A stretch of DNA of 64,000 nucleotides from Oceanobacillus sp. J11TS1. GTDB taxonomy: Bacteria; Bacillota; Bacilli; Bacillales; Amphibacillaceae. The DNA lies in the NCBI RefSeq assembly GCF_018333215.1, contig NZ_BORO01000004.1, positions 124,001 to 188,000 on the forward strand, written 5' to 3'. The first letter of the stretch is position 1; every line of letters starts with the position of its first letter. The notes beneath the pieces were generated by a model. That model saw only the letters and a program-made list of their open reading frames with translations, made no database searches and was not told the origin of the DNA. Of this stretch, positions 50,121-58,966 are shown piece by piece. The translations under genes and the position numbers were made by a program.

Positions 50121-51356
50121 TTAAGTCCTGGCAACATCAGCTTTTTCCATCCAGTCCTTTCCTTCAATATGTCTTGCAACAACCATACTGGATACTGTAT
50201 CACCTGTTGAGTTAACCATCGTAGCAGGCGGATCAATGACAACTCCGATAGCGGTAATGATTGGCAAGGCTTCAATTGGGAATCCATATAATGCGATAAT
50301 CATCAGTTCCCCCGTAAACCCACCTCCAGGAATTCCACTCATAACAATCCCAGAGAGCAAACAAATACCAATGGCAGTTAAAAATGTATCAATCCCAGTA
50401 AAGTCCTGATTAAACACACCAAAGATAAAGGCAATTTTTAACATAGCTGACAGACAAGAGCCATCCATATGAATCGATGCACCAAGTGGCATGATTGTCT
50501 CTCGGATATCTTTTGGAACACCAATCCTGTCTGCAGCCTGTAAATTAACTGGGATAGTAGCAACACTGCTTCCTGTGCCTAATGAGGTCGCAGCTGGACC
50601 AAGTATATTCTTCCAAAAACGGCTTATTCCTTTTTTCCCTCCAGCGATATATGCATATAGTGTAAAACCAATAGTGAAATATAAAATAGAAACTGGGTAA
50701 TAGATAATAGCAGCTTTTGCATAATCTCCAATAAGAGCCGTACCAAATTCTCCTACTAAGGATGCAAAGTAAGCCCCTAATCCAATCGGTGCATAATACA
50801 TAACAAGCTGAATAAGTTTCATAAATACTTCCGAGGCACTGGTCAGGAATTTACCAAAAGGTCTCCCCTTTTCTCCAGTCAACCCTGTTGCAACACCAAC
50901 TAGAATCGAAATAACAATAAGGGCCATCATATTATCTCTTGAGAATAAATCAACAAAATCTGGAACAGTAAATGTATTGACTAATTGATCTCCCAAACTT
51001 TGTTCTTCTATATTTTCAGGAGTACTTAAAGGAATATCTACTCCTGAACCCGGCTTAAAAATAACTGTAGCAACAAGCATAAATACAGATGCAATCACAC
51101 CAGTTATTATAAATACCGTAATCATAGATCCCATGATTTTCCCTAGCCGCTTCATGCTATCCATGCTGGCAATTGCTGATGAGATAGAGAAAAACACAAG
51201 CGGGATAACAATCATAAACAGTAGATTAATAAATAAGTCTCCGAGAGGTTTTATAATTGTTGCCTGTTCATCAAATATTAATCCGATTATTGCTCCAATA
51301 ATAATAGAAGCTAAAAGAATAAGCGGAAATCGATAGGCTTTTATTTTTGCTAACAT
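50121..51356 (-). CDS. Sodium/proton-dicarboxylate (glutamate/aspartate) symporter, DAACS family
   Basis: This 411-residue membrane protein has about eight transmembrane helices and the family motifs: LGTGSSVATIPVNLQAADRI (reentrant serine loop), GASIHMDGSCLSAMLKI and DPPATMVNSTGD. It should import dicarboxylates or acidic amino acids with Na+ or H+. Family members include GltT/GltP/DctP; substrate cannot be settled from sequence. It has its own terminator and stands alone. Confidence 0.93.
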   Translation of the reverse strand: MLAKIKAYRFPLILLASIIIGAIIGLIFDEQATIIKPLGDLFINLLFMIVIPLVFFSISSAIASMDSMKRLGKIMGSMITVFIITGVIASVFMLVATVIFKPGSGVDIPLSTPENIEEQSLGDQLVNTFTVPDFVDLFSRDNMMALIVISILVGVATGLTGEKGRPFGKFLTSASEVFMKLIQLVMYYAPIGLGAYFASLVGEFGTALIGDYAKAAIIYYPVSILYFTIGFTLYAYIAGGKKGISRFWKNILGPAATSLGTGSSVATIPVNLQAADRIGVPKDIRETIMPLGASIHMDGSCLSAMLKIAFIFGVFNQDFTGIDTFLTAIGICLLSGIVMSGIPGGGFTGELMIIALYGFPIEALPIITAIGVVIDPPATMVNSTGDTVSSMVVARHIEGKDWMEKADVART

Positions 51357-51705
51357 TATTTTATTTCCTTTCTTTATTTATTGTTTTTTAATAGAACTAC
51401 TTTATTTTACAGGAAGAAGGAGATGAAGGGAAGTTATTAAATCATTGCAAACATAAAAAAACAGAAATTAAATATAAAGTAATCACTAAAAAATCGCCCT
51501 TCTATACATCTGTACAGAAAAGCGATAATATCAGGTGAATTCTATATTACTAGCAATGGAGACAGAGCGTTGCCTTGCATATCAACGCCTATAGCGCCAT
51601 AAAAAAGCCTTCTATGCGTTAATTTTAATCAACGCATAGAAGGCGGAACACTACACTCAAAATGTCATCTAACACTTTGAGCAAAATGACGTGATACTGC
51701 GATTT
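51357..51705. other. Intergenic region holding the old tRNA terminator
   Basis: At 51607-51644 GCCTTCTATGCGTT and its exact complement form a 14-bp stem around AATTTTAATC, with a T run on the minus strand (CTTTTTTAT). It lies beside attL of the tRNA-Val element and probably terminated the tRNA gene before insertion. No gene is seen. Confidence 0.7.
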
Positions 51706-51750
51706 ATGATTCCGATTGGGCTCGAACCAACGACCTCTACCCTGTCAAGG
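51706..51750. repeat. attL of the tRNA-Val element (45-bp direct repeat)
   Basis: Identical over 45 bases to 60101-60145. It carries the 3' half of tRNA-Val(GAC) from the anticodon loop to the discriminator base. The integrase accessory repeats TCGTCATCG at 51852 and 51863 lie about 100 bases inside. Confidence 0.95.
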
Positions 51751-52022
51751 ACAATTGTAAGAAACATAAGTGATATATACGATTATAAACCTTATTAAAT
51801 CAAAGCTTTTAGAAAATCTATTAAGCATTGAAAACATATAAAATAATGAAGTCGTCATCGACTCGTCATCGAAAATAAAATATGGAGAATAGTTACATAC
51901 ATTATAAACTTGAATCAATTTGTTTAATTCCAAAAACGAACAAGACGCTAATCAGCTAATGATATTATTTGTCATTACGTTAAATGGAGATAGGTATAAA
52001 AATATTTTATAGGAGTGATTAG

Positions 52023-52256
52023 ATGATAACAGAAAAAAAGCAGGAAGATTTATTAATTAGAGAATTAAATCGGAAGTTACTTTTAGGAGAGATAGAAGAA
52101 AAAGTGCTTAGTATCACTTATAATCTACTTTCTGATAAGCTATATGCGATAGATGATGCAATTCCTGAATTAATTGAAGCTATTATTCTACTAAATCAGG
52201 AACAACAAGTAATAATACAGGAAATTGGCCGTTTGAGAGGTTTTAATTTATCATAA
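52023..52256 (+). CDS. Hypothetical element protein, 77 residues
   Basis: A helical protein starting MITEKKQEDLLIRELNRKLL behind AGGAGTGATTAG, with an amphipathic C-terminal helix rich in Gln and Ile. It is the only gene between attL and the serine-rich protein gene on the plus strand. No family recognised. Confidence 0.55.
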   Translation: MITEKKQEDLLIRELNRKLLLGEIEEKVLSITYNLLSDKLYAIDDAIPELIEAIILLNQEQQVIIQEIGRLRGFNLS

Positions 52257-52321
52257 AGTTTTTAACTTCATGATATAGTTTTGACATACACATAAATTTC
52301 AAAATCATTTTATTAAAAACA

Positions 52322-52410
52322 GCCCTCTTTTATATGTTAGAGTCGAAAGACTGTAATGTATAAATGAGGGGAACCAAGCGGTAAGCGCGGTAGGAGCAAC
52401 CGCATTTTAA
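52322..52410 (+). other. Structured region, candidate oriT, single-strand origin or noncoding RNA
   Basis: CCCTCTTTTATA and TATAAATGAGGG pair 11 of 12 bases around a 24-base loop that itself folds (AGTC-GAAA-GACT, a GNRA tetraloop). A GC-rich stretch GCGGTAAGCGCGGTAGGAGC with AACCGC follows. It lies in a 340-base gap otherwise empty of genes (52257-52593). Confidence 0.5.
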
Positions 52411-52593
52411 CTCTCAAACAAAAGAATAAAGGTCATAAGTACTGCAAACAATCTATTATTCAGTTTTCGTTTCTTGCGATTCAAAATACCCCTCCTTAAT
52501 CGTTTTACTCTACATTAAAAGAGTCTACTAAGAGATAGTTTAAAACTAACCTTAGTAGACCCATTTAATAAGTTTTATTCAGTTTATTATGAC

Positions 52594-53994
52594 TCAACAT
52601 CCAAAGTCTTTACAAAAATCACTGCTACTATCTATTTCGAAATCTCCACTTTCCCAAGTACTATCTCCATCTTTTCCTGTAACATTGTTATGAATGTTTC
52701 CACTTTCCTTTGTCTCTCCCATATCAGTGCTCCAATTACCCCCTGAATTAGTGGAACCACCACTATTGCTAGAACCTTTACTTCCTGAACTGCTAGAATT
52801 AGAACTTGAACTTCCGCCGTTAGAATTACTGCTAGAACCCCCAGTACTCTTACTACTGCTAGAGTTACTGCTTGAACCACTTGATGCATTACTACTTGAA
52901 CCACTGTTAGAACTGTTGCTAGAACTATTGCTTGTACCTCCGTTTGAAGAAGAACTACTGCTAGACTGTCCTCCACCATTAGAAGTTACAGCATTGTTAC
53001 CTCCAGTTGAACCACTAGATGACTGGCTACCCCCGTTTGAAGCACTTTCGCTACTTCCGCTAGAATGTGCACCCTCGTTTGTTGCTGACCCTGTACCTTC
53101 ACTTGCTTGTATTGGTTCTTCTTGCTGTGCTTGTTCCGTTTGCTCTGCTTGTTTCTCTGCCTGTTTTTCAGCTTCCGATTCTGCTAGTTTACGAGCTTCC
53201 TCTTCCTCAGCAAGTCGCTTTTCCTCCTCACGCTCTGCAATGAACGTTTCTACTTTTGATAACTTACCTTCAAAATCTTCCTTTATTTCTTCGTTTTTAA
53301 TCTTTGCAACCGCTTCTGTTGCTTCTTCTAAGGATTTGCGCTCTACCCCTTTGTTGACCTTGTCCTTGTCTTCCTTGTCATATAACTCTTTTACCTTGTT
53401 TTCAGCAGATGCGATATGTTCTAATTGAGTATTACCCTCATCAATAAGCGATTTCACTGCGTCTAACCATGCATCTTCCTCTAAAGTACTCGCTGATTCT
53501 AATGATTCGGATAAATTATCAACTTTTTCTGTAGTTACGTCCTTTTTCAAAGCTGGCTTCTTAACTTCGTCACCGTTGATAGCCGTTTTTGTGAACAATT
53601 CGTTTAATTCTGTTTCTAAAGCAAACTTTTGTTCAACAATTTTTAATTCACTAGCAATATCTTCTTTTGTTGTTTTGATGAATTCGATGCTCTCTTCGAT
53701 ATCGGATTCTTTAACGTTGTATGCTTTCACATCGTCCTCAACTAGTTTTAAGTTGTCTTTTGCATTTTCGATTGTTCCCTTTTCTAAGTCCTTTTTTAAG
53801 TAACCGTCTTTACCGTGAAACTCGCTTACCTGAACTGCTAAATCACTTAGGATGCCTTCCTCTGCATGTAACTCTGCTTTTGCTTCTTCTAAATTCTCTT
53901 GATAGTTAGCGTCGACAACCTTGTACGATGCCCCTCCGATGATTGACGCTCCTAATACTGCGGAAGCCACGATCACTATTGTTTTTTTCTTCAT
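52594..53994 (-). CDS. Serine/glycine-rich surface protein
   Basis: The start at 53994 (MKKKTIVIVASAVLGAS) follows AAAGGTGAGTGATT. The 466-residue protein has an N-terminal signal or membrane-anchor helix, a coiled-coil region (about residues 25-290) and a long low-complexity Ser/Gly/Asn tail ending FCKDFGC. The coiled coil contains ALETELNELFTKTAINGDEV, reminiscent of repeats in surface proteins with a Cry1Ac D-VI-like module. It is likely displayed at the cell surface by recipients or donors. No LPxTG motif is seen. Confidence 0.7.
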   Translation of the reverse strand: MKKKTIVIVASAVLGASIIGGASYKVVDANYQENLEEAKAELHAEEGILSDLAVQVSEFHGKDGYLKKDLEKGTIENAKDNLKLVEDDVKAYNVKESDIEESIEFIKTTKEDIASELKIVEQKFALETELNELFTKTAINGDEVKKPALKKDVTTEKVDNLSESLESASTLEEDAWLDAVKSLIDEGNTQLEHIASAENKVKELYDKEDKDKVNKGVERKSLEEATEAVAKIKNEEIKEDFEGKLSKVETFIAEREEEKRLAEEEEARKLAESEAEKQAEKQAEQTEQAQQEEPIQASEGTGSATNEGAHSSGSSESASNGGSQSSSGSTGGNNAVTSNGGGQSSSSSSSNGGTSNSSSNSSNSGSSSNASSGSSSNSSSSKSTGGSSSNSNGGSSSSNSSSSGSKGSSNSGGSTNSGGNWSTDMGETKESGNIHNNVTGKDGDSTWESGDFEIDSSSDFCKDFGC

Positions 53995-54222
53995 AATCAC
54001 TCACCTTTCTATCACCAAGTAAACTAATTTATTATGTACTATCAATTAAAATAAAGCACCTTATTAATGAATTCAGTCTATCATAAAATAATCATAATGT
54101 CCCGGAAAATTCAATAAAATTGTCCGTAATCATGTAAATACACCTAATACTTTGTGCTCTATTACAATGCTTAGATAAATAAAAGAACACAAAAGTTGGT
54201 TTACTTCTGTGCTCTCTTTACT

Positions 54223-55140
54223 TTATAACTTAGAATCCTCCTTGTCATTCTTCATACCGATTAAACTGTTCTTTAACTGTAAAACGATCCTATCTAATTC
54301 AGCTTCATAGGATTCATTAAGTTCCTTACTTTCTGAATGCAATGTATTTAAATCCGTCATTAAAGTTATTAATGGAAAAAGAAGAGATGGCGAAGTATTT
54401 AGTAAGTCAAGTATTTTTTCGTGAATTGCTAATTCCTCTCCAATTCCTTGATTTTGCTTACCTTTAGTAAGATTAATTTTTTGAGAAGATGATTTATCTA
54501 CCCCCAATCTTCTCAAAAGTTTTTGTAATCTAATTAATCTAAGTCCATCAATTTTTTTTTCATTAAGTAATTGCCATTCAAATTTATCTTTTACTAAATT
54601 TGGTTTATTCATTTTAGCATAGATTTTGTCTTCGTTTATAAATACTTTAGTAATTTTTGGGTCTTCTTTCTTTAATTCATTTTCATATTCTGTTAATTTT
54701 TTTTCGCCATTTAAAATAGACTCTTTCAAACTTGTTTCTAATTCAAGTTCATAATCAAAAAAACAAAAATCTTTCTCTTCTTTTGTTGCATCAAATTCAT
54801 TAAGGGCCGTTTCTTTAATATTTTTCTCTATCATGTTAAAAACTGCTAGAAATTCATTATTTTCTTTCATCTTTTTCAGAATAACCTTACGAGGATACCT
54901 TTTTTTATTAATCCAGTATGATACTGTATTTTCGTGAACATAATCACTGTCGCCAAAAACATCCTCAATAAAATTAAGAGTAGTATACTTTTCTTCAGTT
55001 AATTTATTTTTTTCTTTCTTATAATATTTAATTACTTCAGAAAGAATTAACCTGTCAACATTTTCTCCTGTGTAATAATTTTGTACGAGAAGATTTTCAT
55101 ATTCTTCACGATATATTTCCTTCAAACTAACTTTTTCCAT
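54223..55140 (-). CDS. Putative regulator with helix-turn-helix
   Basis: This 305-residue protein has an N-terminal segment with HENTVSYWINKKRYPRKVIL that looks like a helix-turn-helix and a long helical remainder. Its start overlaps an inverted repeat TCACAATGT/ACATTGTGA at 55153-55179, suggesting autoregulation. It is divergent from the transfer operon starting at 55392, the position of a master regulator. No family recognised. Confidence 0.55.
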   Translation of the reverse strand: MEKVSLKEIYREEYENLLVQNYYTGENVDRLILSEVIKYYKKEKNKLTEEKYTTLNFIEDVFGDSDYVHENTVSYWINKKRYPRKVILKKMKENNEFLAVFNMIEKNIKETALNEFDATKEEKDFCFFDYELELETSLKESILNGEKKLTEYENELKKEDPKITKVFINEDKIYAKMNKPNLVKDKFEWQLLNEKKIDGLRLIRLQKLLRRLGVDKSSSQKINLTKGKQNQGIGEELAIHEKILDLLNTSPSLLFPLITLMTDLNTLHSESKELNESYEAELDRIVLQLKNSLIGMKNDKEDSKL

Positions 55141-55152
55141 TTTTACCTCCTT

Positions 55153-55179
55153 TCACAATGTAAAAAAATAACATTGTGA
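55153..55179. promoter_or_regulatory. Inverted-repeat operator beside the divergent regulator
   Basis: TCACAATGT (55153) and ACATTGTGA (55171), perfect 9-bp arms, 9-base spacer. Related TCACAAT words occur near 55210 and 55285. It lies within the regulator's ribosome binding region and between divergent promoters. Confidence 0.65.
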
Positions 55180-55391
55180 TTTAATATTTCACTTAGAATA
55201 ACATAATATTTTGTGACTGTCACTATTAATTTTATAAAAAGAATAAAAGTAGAATGAATATTATGTCATAAAAAATCACAATATCAGAGAATCAACTTAT
55301 CCGGTATTAACGTAATTAAGAAAGCACTATATACTTTATTTGTGAACAGCGCTGAACACAAAAAAATTATAAGAAAATAAGGAAGGTACTT

Positions 55392-55985
55392 ATGAAAGAA
55401 ATATTAGACAATATAATAAAATGGCTTTCAAATCTGATTAAAGAACGGCAATTTGCTAGTGCGGAACGACTAGCGAAGAAAGAGGCTGAACCAGTTCCAT
55501 TCATTCAATATGAAAGAGTATTATTTTGGTTTTTATACCATCACTCAAATAAATACACAGGAATTCAATTTAAAGATAGGCTTACTCAGGAACTGATAAA
55601 GAATAAAGAATATGGGTTTGATCCCTATGCGTTTAATCTTGATTTTGTAGTATCACGTGGTCTTGTTACAGAAGAGTTATTAATTTTTAATATGAGAAAT
55701 TCATTGGCTCGTGTGTTTAAGGTAAAAAAAACAAATTATGCTTGCCAAGGAAAATATAAATTGAATGCAAATGAAATGAACAGTATTGCAGACCTAGAGG
55801 AATTAAAAGAAGCATTTAATGTATTTGCAGTACAATCATTTGGACTCGACCCAAATAAAATTATTCTTTTACACAGTATTGTAAAGGAACAAAGTTATCT
55901 CATTTTTAATTTATACCAATATGGAAAATTCAAAGAGTATCACAAAAATACTACTGAAATTAGTTTGGAAGATGGTGACTTTTAA
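55392..55985 (+). CDS. Hypothetical element protein, 197 residues
   Basis: This protein, MKEILDNIIKWLSNLIKERQ, is helical; a segment FIQYERVLFWFLYHHSNKYTG and a middle KYGFDPYAFNLDFVVSRGLV are noticeable. It overlaps the FtsK-like gene by one base (TAATG), so both are expressed together. It may be a partner of the ATPase in DNA transfer. No family recognised. Confidence 0.6.
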   Translation: MKEILDNIIKWLSNLIKERQFASAERLAKKEAEPVPFIQYERVLFWFLYHHSNKYTGIQFKDRLTQELIKNKEYGFDPYAFNLDFVVSRGLVTEELLIFNMRNSLARVFKVKKTNYACQGKYKLNANEMNSIADLEELKEAFNVFAVQSFGLDPNKIILLHSIVKEQSYLIFNLYQYGKFKEYHKNTTEISLEDGDF

Positions 55986-56707
55986 TGTTTTCAATACTAA
56001 CAGATTTAGAAATCAATAAGCGTATAAAAGTAGCGTTAGATAAAGTTCCTCACTATTTAATTGTAGGTAATACAGGTACAGGAAAAACAACATTCTCTTT
56101 AACACTCTTAGGGAAGATAGGTAAATACTATCCAAACGCTGAACTTTACTTACTTGATTTTAAAGGCGACGATGCCTTTTTGCCATTCTCTGCATCTGCT
56201 AGATATTACACATATACAGATTGCGAAGATGGACTAGCAGAAGTACATGAAAGATTTTCAAAGCGTTTAAGTAAGGAAGATGAGAGTGAAAATCATATCA
56301 TCATATTTTTTGACGAGCTAAGTAGTTTTTTAAATTACTTTGATAACAAAAAAGATAAAGAATTACAGCAAAGAAAAATAGCGGAAATGCTAATGATGGG
56401 ACGTTCTAAAAATGTAAATGTTATTGTTTCATTGCAACGTCCGGATGCAGAACTATTAAAATTTGGTTCTCGTAATCAATTCACTTTTAAACTCGCTCTT
56501 GGGAACAATTCAAGTGAAACTCGTAAAATGGTCTTTCCAAGTAGTGATGTTGAATTTAAGCCATGTACACAAGGCTTTGGCTATGTATCACTGCATGATA
56601 ATAGTCCAAAACAAATTGCTACACCTGTAATTAAAAAATATCACCTAATCAAAGAAGAAATTCAAAAGCTACTGTCAAACGGTACTCAAACAGATTTTTA
56701 TGAATAG
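55985..56707 (+). CDS. FtsK/TcpA-like DNA translocase or coupling ATPase
   Basis: This 240-residue protein is a single FtsK-like motor: Walker A VGNTGTGKTTFSL, Walker B HIIIFFDELSSFL, and a QRPD element (SLQRPDAELLKFG). It lacks the membrane and gamma domains of true FtsK, like small TcpA/coupling proteins of mobilizable elements. It would pump or couple element DNA to a transfer channel. It starts inside the stop of the previous gene. Confidence 0.85.
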   Translation: MFSILTDLEINKRIKVALDKVPHYLIVGNTGTGKTTFSLTLLGKIGKYYPNAELYLLDFKGDDAFLPFSASARYYTYTDCEDGLAEVHERFSKRLSKEDESENHIIIFFDELSSFLNYFDNKKDKELQQRKIAEMLMMGRSKNVNVIVSLQRPDAELLKFGSRNQFTFKLALGNNSSETRKMVFPSSDVEFKPCTQGFGYVSLHDNSPKQIATPVIKKYHLIKEEIQKLLSNGTQTDFYE

Positions 56708-56827
56708 GTAAAGAAATTATTAAAATTATGTCCAAATGCTTTGAACGACATTAAAAGCTATAGCACCTAAAGAAATTTTGCTAGCTCGAGATAGTTATTT
56801 TTCTTTAGTGAAAGGAGAAGAAAAAAT

Positions 56828-57115
56828 ATGGCTACTTATCAATTATTTTTAGACAGGTTATTAACTACATCTGCTGAGCCTAGAACAAAATATGCTTATA
56901 AAGATGGTGAACGTACAGATAAAATTGAAGGCTATTCATATCGACTCATTGATGTGATTAATGGTGAAGTCCTTACAGTGACTATTCCACATAATAAAGA
57001 ATTGCCTTCTGAAAGTTATGTAGAAGTGGTTAATGCTACTGGTACTCCTTATATTGCTAACAATCGGGCAACTTTAAGCGTAAAAGCTAAAGATATCGTT
57101 CTTGTTGATGAATAA
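56828..57115 (+). CDS. YdcP-like DUF961 protein
   Basis: This 95-residue protein has a beta-rich pattern (YAYKDGERTDKIEGYSYRLI, VLTVTIPHNKELPS) reminiscent of the DUF961 proteins found beside relaxase genes in ICEs such as ICEBs1 (YdcP) and Tn916. Position before the Rep gene supports this. Role in transfer is not established. Confidence 0.55.
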   Translation: MATYQLFLDRLLTTSAEPRTKYAYKDGERTDKIEGYSYRLIDVINGEVLTVTIPHNKELPSESYVEVVNATGTPYIANNRATLSVKAKDIVLVDE

Positions 57116-57124
57116 TAAATAAAA

Positions 57125-57246
57125 CCTATGATTTCTCAGAACGCTGTGTCGTAGACGAAAAGCGTTCGAGAAATCATAGAGAGAAATAAGTGTCAATCTC
57201 AATAAAACATTGATATATCAGGGGGTGAGGGCTTGTTATCACCCCC
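57125..57246. repeat. Two hairpins upstream of the Rep gene, candidate origin/oriT
   Basis: Hairpin A: CTATGATTTCTC (57125) pairs with GAGAAATCATAG (57167), and inside it AACGCT (57139) with AGCGTT (57160). Hairpin B: GGGGGTGA (57221) pairs exactly with TCACCCCC (57239) around GGGCTTGTTA. Both lie in the 178-base gap directly before the Rep gene. Rolling-circle nick sites are normally in such hairpin loops. Confidence 0.6.
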
Positions 57247-57293
57247 AAAAATTAAAAGTGCCAGTGTTGCCGTAAAAAAGGATGATTCTTGAA

Positions 57294-58478
57294 ATGGTAA
57301 AAGCAAAAAATATGATGTACGTGCAAGATATGGAACATTTGCCCTTTAAAAACCTAGAAACTCTTATCCACCATATTGAACAACATATTAAACCTAAAAA
57401 ATATGCAGGGATATTACATGATAAAGATAAAAAAGAAGATGAAACATGCAAAAAGCCACATGTGCATATCATGATGCAATTTGAAAATGCCCGAAGCATT
57501 GATAATATTGCAAAACTATTAAACGATAAACCACAATACATTGAACAATGGAAAGGAGATTCTACAAATGGTTATTCCTATTTAATTCATGCAACACCTA
57601 ATGCCCAAGATCAACATCAATATGACAGCAGTGAAGTTAAAGCAAATTTTGATTATAACGCATTCCTTCAAAATACTAAAAAGAGTATTCAATTCACAAC
57701 GCATGGAAAAAGTGAATTAATCATCAAAAATCTATTAGATCAATTATATACTGGCGAAGTTACTAAAAAAGAAGTAGAAGAAATTCTTACAGGTTCACAA
57801 TACGCCAAAGCAAAGACCAGAATTGAAAATGTATATCAAAAGCGCATGGAACGGTTGGCTGAAGAATGGAGGAAAAAAATGCGTGAAACAAATCAATCCA
57901 TTGAAGTTATTTGGATTTATGGAGAATCGAGTGTAGGAAAAACAAGATTAGCAAAAGACTACGCATCACAGTTTGGTAGTAATTATTTTATTACTGGTTC
58001 AAATAAAGACCCTTTTCAGCATTATCAAGGACAAGAAAAGTTAATCATAGATGAACTTAGACCAAGCACTTTTCAGTATAGTGATTTATTAAAAATGCTT
58101 GACCCATTTAATGATGATGTAATGGGGGCAAGTCGATATTATGATAAGCCGTTAACTGCCAGTACAATTATTATCACCTCGCCATATAGTCCCAAAAATT
58201 TTTATTCAAAGATGGCACAAGATAATAAACAATTTGATTGGCGTACAGATTCTTTTAAACAATTGGCTAGGCGACTTGGTTTAGTATTATGTATGGATAA
58301 AACTTCAATGGGAATTGCTTTTTATGATGAAAAAGAAGATACCTTTTTTCTAGAAAAATCAAGTAAACAGCCTAATCCATATATAAATATTACTCAAAAT
58401 GAGGTTAGATTAAGAAATGAAAAAGCAGAGAGCCTTTATAAAAAGATTAGTACGAGAAAAAAAGAAAAAGATGGATAA
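57294..58478 (+). CDS. rep: Rep_2-type replication initiator or relaxase with helicase domain
   Basis: The ATG at 57294 (MVKAKNMMYVQDME) is preferred because AAGGA lies ten bases upstream; an ATG at 57282 is too close. The 394-residue protein has an N-terminal HUH-like endonuclease region with IDNIAKLLN, KKPHVHIMMQF (His-x-His) and SYLIHATPNAQDQ, then a P-loop helicase domain with GESSVGKTRL. This two-domain layout is the Rep_2/RNA-helicase type found in small plasmids and used as relaxase by several Firmicutes IMEs. It would nick and unwind element DNA. Confidence 0.82.
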   Translation: MVKAKNMMYVQDMEHLPFKNLETLIHHIEQHIKPKKYAGILHDKDKKEDETCKKPHVHIMMQFENARSIDNIAKLLNDKPQYIEQWKGDSTNGYSYLIHATPNAQDQHQYDSSEVKANFDYNAFLQNTKKSIQFTTHGKSELIIKNLLDQLYTGEVTKKEVEEILTGSQYAKAKTRIENVYQKRMERLAEEWRKKMRETNQSIEVIWIYGESSVGKTRLAKDYASQFGSNYFITGSNKDPFQHYQGQEKLIIDELRPSTFQYSDLLKMLDPFNDDVMGASRYYDKPLTASTIIITSPYSPKNFYSKMAQDNKQFDWRTDSFKQLARRLGLVLCMDKTSMGIAFYDEKEDTFFLEKSSKQPNPYINITQNEVRLRNEKAESLYKKISTRKKEKDG

Positions 58479-58590
58479 GAGCTTGCCAATAAGCCGACCA
58501 AAGCAAATATTGACAGAGCTCCTAATAGATTTCTAATCGTAGTATCTCATTTTTTTCTTAAAATGAAAAGGAAGATGGGGGAAACAAATC

Positions 58591-58881
58591 ATGCTCGATA
58601 CACCTTTAGTAAGTATACAAATTGATGATGATGAAATAGAACGGCAGATTCTCAAACAAATTGAGATAAAGATGAAGGATATAGGAAACAAAAAGCTATT
58701 TTATAGTCTTGATGATTTAATGCAAATCACTTCTTTTTCAAAAGGGCATATCATGAATACGTTCTTTCATGATAAACGATTTAAACATATCAGAAGGAGA
58801 GTCGGGCGTAAGTGGGTATTCCCTGTCGCAGATACAGATGAGTTTCTGAAAGCATGGATTAAAGAACAACCACATGAATAA
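58591..58881 (+). CDS. Excisionase-like DNA-binding protein
   Basis: This 96-residue protein has a short helix-turn-helix with YSLDDLMQITSFSKGHIMNT and a basic RRRVGRKWVFP strand, similar to DUF771 and other small excisionases. It lies 85 bases before the integrase, the usual xis position. It is related in style to the DUF771-like prophage protein at 12660-12932. Confidence 0.65.
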   Translation: MLDTPLVSIQIDDDEIERQILKQIEIKMKDIGNKKLFYSLDDLMQITSFSKGHIMNTFFHDKRFKHIRRRVGRKWVFPVADTDEFLKAWIKEQPHE

Positions 58882-58966
58882 TGCTTGAATAAAAGGGGAC
58901 AGTTTGCTATTTTAAATAGTATGTATGTAACTGTTCTCTTTTAATTTGAAAGGATTGAAAGGGAAT

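Noticed and set aside
52694-53428. Long plus-strand frame opposite the serine-rich protein gene
   Set aside because: Leu/Pro/Ser low-complexity shadow created by the repetitive serine codons of the real minus-strand gene.
57208-57221. TTGATATATCA in the tRNA-Val element resembling the ackA-element operator
   Set aside because: Only the AT-rich core is shared and the flanks differ; likely chance similarity.
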